This document shows, piece after piece, positions 17,801 to 23,746 of a DNA stretch of 55,529 nt. The position numbers were made by a program, and so were the translations under genes. The notes beneath the pieces were generated by a model. It saw nothing but the letters and a program-made list of their open reading frames with translations. It was not told where the DNA came from and made no database searches. Origin of the DNA: an uncultured Oscillospiraceae bacterium (GTDB lineage: Bacteria > Bacillota > Clostridia > Oscillospirales > Oscillospiraceae); the NCBI GenBank assembly GCA_947627715.1, contig CANQXK010000015.1:1-55529 (forward strand). Direction: 5' to 3'. Position 1 is the first letter of the stretch. Each line of letters begins with the position of its first letter.

Positions 17801-18452
17801 TCATGTTGAGAAGGGCGTCCTTGTCCATGGCGAGGGCGGCGGTGGGAATGCCGTCCAGCGCGACGCCGGGGAACCAGGCGTCAAGAAACTCCCGGAGGAG
17901 CCTCCCCGCCTCTGTGCCCCCATCGGCCCCCACGTCCGCCACGGTGACGGTGATGGTGGGCGCGCTGACGCCCTCTCCCAGGACATACTCCTCGGAGAGG
18001 CGGGGTTTCAGGACAAACACGCCCTCAGTCTCGCCGTCAATGACCTCTGGCCAGGTGACGGGTATCTCCACGGCCTTGCGCACCGTTTCGGGGTCGGCCT
18101 CAGGCTGGGTGGGAGCGCCTTCGTCATTGCCGCCCCCGGCGCTCTCATCGAAGATCTCCGGGCCATCGAAGCCGGGGCCGGGTTCCACCTGGGGTTCACC
18201 GGGGACGAGGATCCAGGCCGTCAGCGAGGAGGGCAGGATGAGCAGGCCGTCGCGGACCAGCGCGTCCTGGTCCCGGCCCAGAGGGGCGCTCTGCTCCGCG
18301 CAGGAACTGTCCAGCGCCTCGAAGCCGATCACCGTCTTTTCGGTGCCGGAGTCATCCGCGCTGACAAAACGGAATACCTCCGGCAGCAGCATGGCGGCCA
18401 TGCACATGATCAGCGTGAAAGCCACGATTCGCTTGATCCTGATCCTTTTCAT
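8835..18452 (-). CDS. Giant SLH-anchored multidomain surface protein (3205 residues)
   Basis: The ATG at 18452 has GGAGGGG six bases upstream and starts a signal peptide (RIVAFTLIMCMAAMLLPEVF). Most of the protein is beta-rich exported repeats: InlB/Listeria-type B-repeats at about 485-555 and 1815-1875, a Calx-beta-like stretch at 740-810 (TVYFRTVNGSAVGGTHF), and many Ig-like units with DNAGNV or GNKTEKQVTVTV signatures. MBG-like YGDELTDGLL repeats start near 1980, and a carboxypeptidase regulatory-like (SpaA-type) domain lies near 2675. Three SLH domains at about 3020-3205 (ITREQMAAMLYRYEQ) should bind the cell wall polymer. It is probably an adhesin or S-layer-associated scaffold. No catalytic domain is recognised. 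Long antisense ORFs are codon-bias shadows. Confidence 0.92.
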   Translation of the reverse strand: MKRIRIKRIVAFTLIMCMAAMLLPEVFRFVSADDSGTEKTVIGFEALDSSCAEQSAPLGRDQDALVRDGLLILPSSLTAWILVPGEPQVEPGPGFDGPEIFDESAGGGNDEGAPTQPEADPETVRKAVEIPVTWPEVIDGETEGVFVLKPRLSEEYVLGEGVSAPTITVTVADVGADGGTEAGRLLREFLDAWFPGVALDGIPTAALAMDKDALLNMIADYEQVLAAAEEDGTADDAFTALMDALRAGIDGALAALPMEGPVRLHELPMMDAISAGAVNLQYIDGSGTAFIYHGFEETKSFSPGEDYAFLNNQFDGGDAVSALGSGAILKATTTENNSIKYMQKKYPGATVEVYVDVIQKGRDFDYCKHGGLYKMPDTSPAEYRYFCWAGGAQDCGAYYAYTYKTSEIEAKDVSAQLKDVTKQGSNSSADYTVILTYDTGKTVTLDPSGYTVSADASTGVVKFKITDNDGKTITASFQGPAAIHYSDGGKSGVMNLPTTQYEWPGSSVTLAAGTPTRAGYAFTQWQDQNGNTYASGGAISSFKTSLTMTAQWRDTQPPEFTYEQVEVKLGATQAEVADKVKPALTITDNEPVEECKVEVTMEDGATNIAGERQVTVTVTDKAGNKTEKQVTVTVTASALALTTPTFDSDAKTLTAQLASPGEDTITETGLVWGIMTAPTTALNNGKFATTPAVTTAGGEIKTTPDITEGVTYYARAYAIAGGVTYYSEQMTFGIGAANYGTFTISYTSGSTFTVTRTGGTDGEQTVYFRTVNGSAVGGTHFDHKAGALTFGQGETTKTITITEKGVATAYNGQTATAYSNADRTYSVEIYRVTGGGTLGSTTRASRTMSKDNGHTMDRNCYVAKKDTVYSSSSKIDDSHSGFKDIFTMQRNYIQTQYLTYLKATADYYEMRMNAQVREEADGYEWVRFTSGSEIAIIEFEIDPSGKHTSWTSTWLPRAKGTTENVVKITDFQSINPVESKMGLGFVYQFTISADPITVGIQATGSSTDKWELGTCEQESVYYDSKEPKLLAIAPMPDSTYKVGDQFVVSLIFDEIVDAANTGNENLNKITVHTTWGDATYSGGADTNVLYFTGTVKAGASGNLSITSVDNIGLVRDMCSANGTASSASSGMNTSSKVDGNQPNITVTSNGVTDGVGKATVTVNENKTFTTSMRYVWSNSETMPATGWVDATSAELAAAKKGGLTLSTRQEPGSGNNGKWYLHVLASYEDTGASTYQWAVVDFGTPEHPTNPTPPALSLTASTDNTSWATSRDITVTAANGETLEYHREGVSGWTKITPATGGTVKVTENGTYTFRLLRGDDMETVTVTVERIDTKDPSASVGALSEEGSTATPKAGVYTRIALPVTFSDAESGVARVEYAWTDSAADPGSWQTLSDIASGSATLTYTATESAETAKYLHIRVTDKVGHTYAAVSPASYTVIAQSALNGNAPIIALGEVPAKWINDSVTLTWTVTNVAGRHFKVTLPDGSVLEDTEYGTVRVTENSSVTVTVEDLDYGGISTDTANVDCIDVTPPTVDVPLISTDWTKGTPTVTFTARDTQSGVGKAYYKIMSDTAHPTDLIEFSGTDYTVTLDEASTPTPGEYYVYYKFCDQSPSDWETTGRDTNFKEGFAGPFKIDRAAPTVTVGTIEDGWYGAAPSVSLTSSDEHAGVTSFAYAITTTNSAPAPAELTPLDTAGGSVTVGETENGTFYIYYEAVDNAGNVAAGWSAAIRVDKQTPTLTVSGGKTGNPDKTEQTLSVESHFGLSGGTVTVTKPDGSTETVPGDTCTVTAAGTYVFTATSNSGLTVTQTAVIYAVSFDGNGAAADPAKQLVASGGNAVEPDKPTLAGHTFVEWEKGGATYDFGSTVTADVCLSAKWTLNPPTVNLTADKNTAVYNNGEPVITLTAAPSHTATDTVTYTYAWFKDGVKIEGAGGGTYTLDSFDDNGVYKVEVTAHCDHSLTSETVTSGTVTATVTAAKPDITAPTVATLTYGDELTDGLLKGGSASLNGKPVAGTFAWETAGQHPAATTGTEYNVVFTPEDGDNYQPVIFPVTVTVNKKTLTPSVAEDQVPGGEYDGTLHSHGSADGEIVLAGAVLDEAPTAHGQVAFVTRDAGENKPVNVTEIALDGDWGDNYELSTTALTNAPSQATVTPKELSVVWHFSNAGDGKTDATAEWDGIYYTGKNVTITAEATGLVAGDECALTVGENGVQTDAGTYTAKVTDLSNKNYKLPGGITREYTIRKAPVTFAIGAEVKPVHDWTTEANTDPNPGGYVIAGDADPAVWNDFALTMTYDSLEHRANVRQDGGVSMGGGLFSVSYKRVEDAAGNAVTEDAGETFRAAGTYEIWVTLTEDAHNFMFAGEEPETRTLCIGAVTVKPYEVRVTWQNLTFVYHGHKMHPTVRVENAFLADEQPDEEKKQGFLKDPSTFHEDLMAFAVTDSADANNYLVAVTLYGSEAGNYTVSNPTAAVVIQPAPVVFEVTNNEWLYHENEEQDRDVTLTAAWGEVTNAPDTVVGDGYPGAGTKITLSNLGVTAADIQYRLSDGTVVDNPTEIGTYQVWVQIPNANFRHASTAGGDFHNVGVLRIAANDHQATYTVTFDPGRDERGNRFNDVKVPDPMTGLIPTQEITLPPAPENAPAGYVFAGWSRGGALYQPNEEFYMAYSNVTFEARWTKEIFSIAGVVIDSTESPIPYVSVALMMGEHQIGLTTTEEDGSFHFDGLIPNTYNLVFTWNGVVKTYMVEITDKNVEGETYTLPGYRLNTVVEVAPGSGSVVVDLDPIITDEEASELYNADEKELVEENGGTVEFMMKVEDYSTAEGMTDKLKDVPVSADNIGMVLNMSLTKTVTELKSDGTAETTVTHIGDSKVLIANLIYLPADLQGKDGYTVYRFHDEDGDGVEEVQAITTSANRDGERVEIVKDGTAIMVYARYYSTYVLTWSQNPSGRVTVADTSHGAVTSNRRSAVSGTKVTLTVTPDEGYEAGELTVTDSRGREIPVTDNGDGTYSFIMPGRSVTVNASFRECPSLRFSDLDVREWYHRFTDYVIAHELMRGMGGTTFAPYGTVTRAQMVMVLWNLAGGGAVNHQMTYKDVKDGTWYAEAVRWADSQGIVEGYSAACFGPNDPITREQMAAMLYRYEQKLGSGGFTGDWMFQMPFADAGKVSDWAYEAVAWCSENGVIEGRDGNVFDPASSARRCEMAAVFTRYLTLER

Positions 18453-18622
18453 AATAGCCCCTCCGTTTCGTTGTAATCGCCGTTCTCGCCGGCTATCGGC
18501 GTTGCCGCCCAAGTTGCCGTTGATAATTGGCCCTGCGGCAGACACATCGCAGGCGACGCGCCCATGATTTGTTTTTTTATCTTCCCATCCTCGCATTCAA
18601 ATGGGTAGTGAGAGTCCATTCT

Positions 18623-18664
18623 GTCCGTGGGGTTCCCCACGGACCAGGCTGGGCCGGCCCAGCC
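18623..18664 (-). other. Two adjacent perfect hairpins in the leader of the giant surface gene
   Basis: GTCCGTGGGG/CCCCACGGAC with a 2-base gap (18623-18644) and the palindrome GGCTGGGCCGGCCCAGCC (18647-18664) lie side by side, about 170-210 bases upstream of the start codon. No U-tract follows, so a role in leader RNA stability or regulation is more likely than termination. Confidence 0.45.
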
Positions 18665-18720
18665 CTGATAAAGCTTTCGTTATGCCCTTGACAAATCCTG
18701 TTTTACCATTTTTCATCATA

Positions 18721-18751
18721 ATTACATCATGTTCACCCGTGAACAAGTCAA
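18721..18751 (-). promoter_or_regulatory. Candidate promoter with operator palindrome for the giant surface gene
   Basis: On the minus strand TTGACT (18751-18746) and TGTAAT (18726-18721) are 19 bases apart. The palindrome TGTTCAC-CC-GTGAACA (18730-18745) fills the spacer. A 19-base spacer with a central dyad is the layout of MerR-type promoters, though other regulators could bind. No regulator gene of that kind is adjacent. Confidence 0.4.
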
Positions 18752-18862
18752 TAGGAAGAATGAAAAAATTTGAGAAATTTTTTCTCAATCAATCAGGCGA
18801 GCGGATGGGGAAGCGGTTTTTGCTGCTCAAACGGGCCACTGAGGAAATAACCCTCTGGGTAA

Positions 18863-18893
18863 AAAAAGCGGCCCCTGCGGGGCCGCTTTTTGG
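18863..18893. terminator. Bidirectional terminator-like hairpin
   Basis: AAAAAGCGGCCCC and its mirror flank a short TGC loop and end in T5. It stands between two divergent genes, where a terminator is unexpected. It may end a short leader transcript or be a relic. The 590-base gap 18453-19042 holds otherwise only the leader and promoter elements listed. Confidence 0.6.
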
Positions 18894-18966
18894 GTGCCGG
18901 TGACACATTTAACCCCTTCGGCCTGAATCATCGCACGGGCAATGGGGCGGCGTGCGAGATTCCCTC

Positions 18967-19011
18967 TTGACAGGAGGGGGAAAGGGGAGTATTATGAGGT
19001 ACGATATATCG
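18967..19011 (+). promoter_or_regulatory. padR-DUF2812 promoter with candidate PadR operator
   Basis: TTGACA (18967-18972), a 17-base spacer and TATTAT (18990-18995) form a good SigA promoter. The 10-base palindrome CGATATATCG (19002-19011) begins at about +1, where PadR-type regulators often bind to repress their own operon. Confidence 0.6.
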
Positions 19012-19042
19012 AGGCGCATACTATTGGTGGGAGTCGAAGAGG

Positions 19043-19363
19043 ATGAATCAGGAACCGATGACGGAGGCCATGTTTTACATTCTGCTGGCGCTGCTGCGGC
19101 CGGGGCACGGGTACGGGATGATGGGCCGTATCCGGGAGCTCTCCGGCGGGCGGCTGGTGATGGGGCCGGGGACGCTCTACGGCGTGCTCAGGCGGATGCT
19201 GAAGGACGGCTGGATCGTCTTTACCGGCGAGGACGGCCGACGGAAGAATTACAAGATCACCGAGGCCGGGCGGGCGGCGCTGATGGCGGAGTACGACCGT
19301 TTAAAGCGCGTGGTCACGGACGCGAAGATACTGGAGGAGGACGGGCATGAGGATCAAATATAA
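19043..19363 (+). CDS. PadR family transcriptional regulator
   Basis: This 106-residue winged-helix protein is typical of the small PadR group. It shows MTEAMFYILLALLRPGHGYGMM, then GPGTLYGVLRRMLKDGWI (recognition and wing region), and KNYKITEAGRAAL. Such regulators repress their own operon and are relieved by a ligand or by a membrane partner. The gene overlaps the DUF2812 gene by 17 bases, which is the common pairing in Firmicutes. Start at 19043 is preceded by GAAGAGGAT. A palindrome at 19002-19011 is a likely autoregulatory site. Confidence 0.9.
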   Translation: MNQEPMTEAMFYILLALLRPGHGYGMMGRIRELSGGRLVMGPGTLYGVLRRMLKDGWIVFTGEDGRRKNYKITEAGRAALMAEYDRLKRVVTDAKILEEDGHEDQI

Positions 19364-20495
19364 GCTCCACCCCGGCGATTACGCCCTGGGGGAGAACGAA
19401 AAATTTTACGAGGACATGGAAGCCAGGGGTTGGCGGCTCGTGAAGCGCGGCGTGTACCGCAGCAGGTTTGAGCGGGTGGAACCCGGTAAGGCCCGCTACC
19501 GGGTGGAGGTGGCGGACACGTCGCTTTCGGACGGTCTTCCAGAGGAGCAGACGGCTGTTTTTGAGGACTGCGGCTGGGAGTACGTCACCAGCCGTGGGAT
19601 GCTCCACTATTTCAGGTCCCCGGAGGGGAACGGCGCGCCGGAGTTCTACCAGGACCCCCGGCAGCAGGCCAAAACCATGAAAGGCCTTCGCCGGAAGATG
19701 CTGCTCGGAACGCTGATCTCCCTGGGGCTTATTGCGCTGTTTGCATCGCTTCTCTTCTCTCTCAACGGCAGGGCCGTCGAGGCCGTCCCCGGATTGCGGC
19801 GGGAGCTGCTCCTGCTGCCGGCGCTGGTCGTGGCCTACTGCCTGCTGCTGATCTCCGCCTTTGTGGAGGACACTGTCAATCACTGGCAGATCAGCCGCGC
19901 CTACCGGCGGCTGAAAAAGGGCGTCCCCCTGGACCACGCCCCCAAGGGCCGGGGCCGCGTCCGCTTTGTCCTGGTCCACGGCCTTCGCTGGGCCTCTTTC
20001 CTGTGCCTGGCGCTGACGGCGCTGCAGCTGGTCACCATCCAGCACGGCGGCCTGCCAACGCAGCCCGACGGGCCGTACATCGTCCTCAGCGACTTGGGCT
20101 GGACCGGGGAGCGCACCGACTTCATGGGCAGCACCAGCCGCCGGTGGCACACCCGGACCTTCCTGTGCGAGTACTGGGACGTCCGGGAGTATGTGGAGGA
20201 CCCCGGCCACGTGGCCGCCACCATCTATGAGGACGTGTACCGGCTGGCCCCCTGGCTGGACCCCATGGACTGGGTGGACTGCCTGACGGCGGACAGGATC
20301 CAGCGGAGCCACGAGTATGCCCCCGTGGACATCGAGGGTCTGGACGCCGCCTGGATCGTGGAGGGCGGCGTGGAGGCCGTGGCGGTGAAGGGGCCGCTGA
20401 TGGCGCATATCACGTATCTGGGCGGAGAGTACAAGACCTCGGCGCTGAAGGGTGTGCTGGAGGCCCTGGCGGACCGATGGGCGGGGCTTACATAA
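19347..20495 (+). CDS. DUF2812 domain-containing membrane protein
   Basis: This 382-residue protein opens with the DUF2812 domain (about 1-110; KLHPGDYALGENEKFYEDME and GWEYVTSRGMLHYF). Hydrophobic segments follow at about 119-139, 153-172 and 213-230. The C-terminal 150 residues are soluble and unrecognised (HTRTFLCEYWDVREYV region). DUF2812 proteins nearly always follow a PadR gene and are thought to be regulated membrane partners of unknown function. The gene overlaps padR by 17 bases, so the two are translated together. Confidence 0.85.
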   Translation: MRIKYKLHPGDYALGENEKFYEDMEARGWRLVKRGVYRSRFERVEPGKARYRVEVADTSLSDGLPEEQTAVFEDCGWEYVTSRGMLHYFRSPEGNGAPEFYQDPRQQAKTMKGLRRKMLLGTLISLGLIALFASLLFSLNGRAVEAVPGLRRELLLLPALVVAYCLLLISAFVEDTVNHWQISRAYRRLKKGVPLDHAPKGRGRVRFVLVHGLRWASFLCLALTALQLVTIQHGGLPTQPDGPYIVLSDLGWTGERTDFMGSTSRRWHTRTFLCEYWDVREYVEDPGHVAATIYEDVYRLAPWLDPMDWVDCLTADRIQRSHEYAPVDIEGLDAAWIVEGGVEAVAVKGPLMAHITYLGGEYKTSALKGVLEALADRWAGLT

Positions 20496-20573
20496 ACGCC
20501 CGAAACACGGCGGGTATTCCCGGCCGCCGTCCCCGTGTTCACAAAATGTTTTCATCTCATTGCCACGCGGTCC

Positions 20574-20602
20574 TTGCATCCTTTTCAAATGTATGTCATA
20601 AT
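20574..20602 (+). promoter_or_regulatory. Candidate SigA promoter of the duplicated secreted protein gene
   Basis: TTGCAT (20574-20579) and CATAAT (20597-20602) are separated by 17 bases, about 105 bases before the ATG at 20708. The GC-rich inverted repeat at about 20506-20541 just upstream may end the previous transcript. Confidence 0.5.
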
Positions 20603-20707
20603 GATGTATATAGACTATTTATGGGCGGGCGTATGCGTCTGGCCGTCCGCCGGCGGCTGTCCTGCTGGGTCCCTTTGATTTGAAAAAACGGACTGGAGGT
20701 ATGAACC

Positions 20708-21262
20708 ATGAAAAAGCGCATATTGGTGCTTATTTTCGCCGCGGCTCTTATAGCAATCCCCTCTTTCCACTCGGCTTCATCGAACGCCGGCCCCTCGCCA
20801 TCCGGCAAAACGGCGTTATCCACTTTGACCACCGAGGAGAAGCTGGCCTTTCTTCAGGCTCAGGGCGTTGATGTCCCCTCAGAATACTCCAGGTATGTCA
20901 CTTCTTTTATTTCTCTCCTGGAGGAGAACCCGGATTATCCCATTATAATCAGCAATCCCGTTTTATACCGCTTATGTGAGCAGACGCGGGATGCGGTCAA
21001 CAACTATTATCAACGAAACAGTAGTCAAATCTCATCATCTGATAAAAGAGCGTTATCTGATATGACCACCGAGGAGAAGCTGGCTTTTCTTCAGGCTCAG
21101 GGCGTTGATGTCCCCTCAGAATACTCCAGGTATGTCACTTCTTTTATTTCTCTCCTGGAGGAGAACCCGGATTATCCCATTATAATCAGCAATCCCGTTT
21201 TATACCACTTATGTGAGCAGACGCGGGATGCGGTCATTCACTATTATCAGGAGGACCTGTGA
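20708..21262 (+). CDS. Secreted protein with near-perfect tandem duplication
   Basis: This 184-residue protein has a signal peptide (KKRILVLIFAAALIAIPSF, about 1-25) and then two copies of a unit of roughly 65 residues. Each unit runs TTEEKLAFLQAQGVDVP, EYSRYVTSFISLLEENPDYP, IIISNPVLY and LCEQTRDAV. A spacer of about 14 residues rich in Ser and Gln separates them. No family is recognised. GGAGG lies eight bases before the ATG. A strong terminator follows at 21330. The DNA copies are almost identical (see repeat entries), so the duplication is recent or maintained by recombination. Confidence 0.8.
   Translation: MKKRILVLIFAAALIAIPSFHSASSNAGPSPSGKTALSTLTTEEKLAFLQAQGVDVPSEYSRYVTSFISLLEENPDYPIIISNPVLYRLCEQTRDAVNNYYQRNSSQISSSDKRALSDMTTEEKLAFLQAQGVDVPSEYSRYVTSFISLLEENPDYPIIISNPVLYHLCEQTRDAVIHYYQEDL
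20827..20999 (+). repeat. Tandem repeat copy 1 (173 bp, period 237 bp)
   Basis: This copy differs from the second copy at two positions by eye (ggcc/ggct near 20847 and taccg/tacca near 20970). The period of 237 bases is 79 codons, keeping the reading frame. Confidence 0.9.
21064..21236 (+). repeat. Tandem repeat copy 2 (173 bp)
   Basis: Second copy of the unit starting at 20827. Homology extends a little upstream (gcgttatc), so the duplicated segment was probably slightly longer than the part still identical. Confidence 0.9.
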
Positions 21263-21329
21263 CCGCGCGGCGCGCTCCCGGCGGCAAAGGCTCCGGCGCG
21301 TTTGCGTGACCTATCGCGTTTTTCAGACG

Positions 21330-21362
21330 AAAAAGCAGCCCGCTTTGCGGGCTGCTTTTTTG
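21330..21362. terminator. Bidirectional terminator between convergent genes
   Basis: AAAAAGCAGCCCGC and its mirror flank a TTT loop and give T6 on the plus strand and T5 on the minus strand. It ends both the duplicated-protein gene and the barnase-like gene. Confidence 0.85.
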
Positions 21363-21387
21363 ACAATTTATCTTTGTCTCTGCTGTG

Positions 21388-21996
21388 TCACTCCCCCAGG
21401 GAGACCTTGCCGTTTTCCACGGTGACGGGCGTGAAGCTCTCGTAGTGGTCGGCGGTGTAGAAGTAAAGCCCGTCGTTGGAGTAGACCAGTCTGCGCGAGC
21501 CGCGGGAGGCATAGCCGTCGGTGTCGATGTCGCACTCGGTGTACACCCGCCCGTCGGCCTTTGGCAGGAGGCCCTCGTAGTTGCCGAACCTGTCCCCGCC
21601 GATGGCGCCGCCGTCCATGTAGTTCTCCACGCTTCCGCCGGTCCAGCCCAGCTCGTTGGCGTCCTCCTTGGTTATGTAGTTGGGGGGCAGCTGGTCGTAG
21701 GCCTCCAGGTACAGCACCACGTTCTCCACGTCGTAGTAGTACTCGTTGTACGCCGGCTTCCAGTCCTCTTTGTTGGAGGACTCTTCCCCCTGAAAATCGT
21801 TCTCCCCGCCGTCCGGCTGGGCGGCGGTGTTGTCCGGCAGGGCGCCGGCATACTCGTTGACCTCGCCGGGGGCGGAGTACTCGCTCCCGCCGCTCTCCGC
21901 GCTATTCAGGCCGTCCGTGAGAAGGCCGCAGGAGGCAAGAAGCAGGAGCAGGGCCGCCAAAAGCGCCGCAATGGCCGGTTTTTTCACGGTCCTCAC
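21388..21996 (-). CDS. Barnase-like ribonuclease lipoprotein
   Basis: This 202-residue protein has a lipoprotein signal (lipobox LASC, Cys23), a 55-residue acidic linker, and a C-terminal domain that closely follows barnase: LPPNYITKEDANELGW, GGDRFGNYEGLLPK, RLVYSNDGLYFYTADHYESF. The catalytic residues of barnase (Glu73, Arg87, His102) correspond to E154, R169 and H184, so it should be an active guanyl-preferring RNase. Lipidation would place it on the outer face of the membrane, where it may scavenge RNA or act on rivals. Its ATG overlaps the stop of the ABC ATPase gene (ATGA, 21996-21993). No barstar-like inhibitor gene is visible. Confidence 0.88.
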   Translation of the reverse strand: MRTVKKPAIAALLAALLLLLASCGLLTDGLNSAESGGSEYSAPGEVNEYAGALPDNTAAQPDGGENDFQGEESSNKEDWKPAYNEYYYDVENVVLYLEAYDQLPPNYITKEDANELGWTGGSVENYMDGGAIGGDRFGNYEGLLPKADGRVYTECDIDTDGYASRGSRRLVYSNDGLYFYTADHYESFTPVTVENGKVSLGE

Positions 21997-22787
21997 CCCA
22001 GCAGCAGCTTGTCGTCCGCCTCGTTCGACCCTGTGGTCTGGCCGAACCGCGCCAGCAGCTCCTCCACCGTCAGGTGCTTTTTCGCCTCCCCGGAGATGTC
22101 CAGGACGATCTTCCCCTCGAACATCATGATGAGGCGGTTCCCATGGACGATGGCGTCGCGCATATTGTGGGTGATCATCAGCGTGGTCAGGTCGTCCTTC
22201 TTCACGATCCGCTCGGTGGCGTCCAGCACCTTCGCCGCGGTCTTGGGGTCAAGGGCGGCGGTGTGCTCGTCCAGCAGCAAAAGCTTGGGCCGCTTGAGCG
22301 TAGCCATCAGCAGGGTCAGCGCCTGGCGCTGTCCGCCGGAGAGCAGGCCCACCTTCGTGGTGAGGCGGTCCTCCAGCCCCAGGTCCAAGATCTTCAGAAG
22401 CTCCCGGTACTCGCCGCGCTCTTTGGCGGTGATGCCCCGCTTCAGGGTGCGCCGCTGTCCACGGCGGGCGGCCAGGGCCAGATTTTCCTCGATCTGCATG
22501 GAGGCCGCCGTGCCCATCATGGGGTCCTGAAAGACCCGGCCGATGTACTTTGCCCGCTTATGCTCGGCAAGATGCGTCACGTCCGTGCCGTCGATGGAGA
22601 TGGTCCCCTCGTCCACGGCCCAGACGCCGGCCACGGCGTTGAGCAGGGTGGATTTCCCCGCGCCGTTTCCGCCGATGACAGTGACAAAGTCCCCGTCCTC
22701 CAGGTGCAGGTCCACGCCCTGCAGGGCCGTCTTTTCATTGACCGTCCCGGCGTTGAAGGTCTTGCGGATCCCGATCACGTCAAGCAT
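21993..22787 (-). CDS. ABC transporter ATP-binding protein (TrpXYZ-like importer)
   Basis: This 264-residue ABC ATPase has Walker A GGNGAGKST, signature LSGGQRQ, Walker B LLLLDEH and the H-loop THNM. It energises the permease encoded just upstream, whose gene it overlaps by 8 bases. Sequence style and partner genes match the import systems annotated as tryptophan/tyrosine transporters in Gram-positives. The gene overlaps the barnase-like lipoprotein gene by four bases at its end, so that protein is made with the transporter. Confidence 0.88.
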   Translation of the reverse strand: MLDVIGIRKTFNAGTVNEKTALQGVDLHLEDGDFVTVIGGNGAGKSTLLNAVAGVWAVDEGTISIDGTDVTHLAEHKRAKYIGRVFQDPMMGTAASMQIEENLALAARRGQRRTLKRGITAKERGEYRELLKILDLGLEDRLTTKVGLLSGGQRQALTLLMATLKRPKLLLLDEHTAALDPKTAAKVLDATERIVKKDDLTTLMITHNMRDAIVHGNRLIMMFEGKIVLDISGEAKKHLTVEELLARFGQTTGSNEADDKLLLG

Positions 22788-23727
22788 GGGCCTTGCCTCC
22801 CTTCCCCGGCTTTTTGCCGAAATACTTCTTCTTTACATGGGGGATCGCCAGGAACACGGCCACCACGGCGGCGGTGAGGAGCTTCAGGTCCGTGGACTCC
22901 AGCCCCAGCCTGAGCACAAGCGTGATGACCATGTAGTAGATGATGGCCCCGAACACGGCGGAGAGCAGCTTCAGCGCAAAGTTGCGGAACACCTTCTTGA
23001 AAAGCACCTCTCCGATGATCACCGCCGCAAGGCCGATGACGATGGCGCCGCGGCCCATGTCGATGGTGTTGCTGCCGGAGTACTGGGCCAGCAGGCCGCC
23101 GGACAGGGCCACCAGCCCGTTGGAGACCACAAGCCCCAGCACCTTGGCCTTGTCGGTGTTGATACCCTGGGCGCGGGCCATGTGGCTGTTGGCCCCTGTG
23201 GCGCGCAGGGAGGAACCCAGCTCCGTCCCGAAGAACCAGTAAAGGAGCGCGATGACCGCCGCCACGGCGATCACCAGCAGGATAAGCGGGTTGTTCAGCC
23301 CCAGACTGCGCACGAACCGGGAGGAGACCATCAGGGTGTTCCTGTCCGGGCTGAGGGCCAGGGAGGCCTTGGTGGCCGCCGTATCCCCGATGGCCATGAT
23401 GCGCAGGTTCAGCGAGTAGAGGGCCAGCTGTGTCAGTATGCCCGCCAGAATGGCCGGTATTCCGCAGGCGGTATGGAGAAGCCCTGTGATGAGGCCGGCC
23501 AGCATACCGGCGAGTATCGCCATCAGCAGCGCCGGCCAGGGGTCCCAGCCCAGGGTGATGAGGACCGCGCACACAGCGCCCCCCGTGGTCAGCGAGCCGT
23601 CCACCGTAAGGTCGGCGATGTCCAGGATCTTATAGGTGATGTAGACGCCAATGGCCATGATGCCCCATATCAGCCCTTGTCCAAAGGCGTTGGGGAGCGA
23701 GTTGATAAACGACTGGATAATGTTCAT
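22780..23727 (-). CDS. ABC transporter permease (branched-chain/Trp-type)
   Basis: This 315-residue membrane protein has about eight hydrophobic segments in the BPD_transp_2 arrangement used by LivHM and TrpY-like permeases. It shows GLIWGIMAIGVYITYKILD near the N-terminus, then DLTVDGSLTTGGAV, and GANSHMARAQGINTDKAK, the coupling segment. The substrate is probably an aromatic amino acid or similar, inferred from the family only. It lies between the binding-protein gene, with an 89-base gap holding a hairpin, and the ATPase gene, which it overlaps. GGAGG lies shortly before the ATG. Confidence 0.87.
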   Translation of the reverse strand: MNIIQSFINSLPNAFGQGLIWGIMAIGVYITYKILDIADLTVDGSLTTGGAVCAVLITLGWDPWPALLMAILAGMLAGLITGLLHTACGIPAILAGILTQLALYSLNLRIMAIGDTAATKASLALSPDRNTLMVSSRFVRSLGLNNPLILLVIAVAAVIALLYWFFGTELGSSLRATGANSHMARAQGINTDKAKVLGLVVSNGLVALSGGLLAQYSGSNTIDMGRGAIVIGLAAVIIGEVLFKKVFRNFALKLLSAVFGAIIYYMVITLVLRLGLESTDLKLLTAAVVAVFLAIPHVKKKYFGKKPGKGGKAHA

Positions 23728-23746
23728 GATCCGTCCTCCCGAAGCT

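Noticed and set aside
9213-18476. Very long plus-strand open frames (773 and 790 codons, and others) opposite the giant surface gene
   Set aside because: They mirror the codon bias of the minus-strand gene, have odd Gly/His/Arg/Val-rich composition and no family match. The minus frame has signal peptide and SLH domains.
18597-18903. Short ORFs on both strands in the leader of the giant surface gene (63 and 100 codons)
   Set aside because: They run through hairpins and promoter elements, lack clear ribosome binding sites and show no recognisable protein pattern.
20827-21236. CRISPR array or repeat-rich non-coding element
   Set aside because: There are only two long copies, both in frame within one protein gene, with no short regular spacers.
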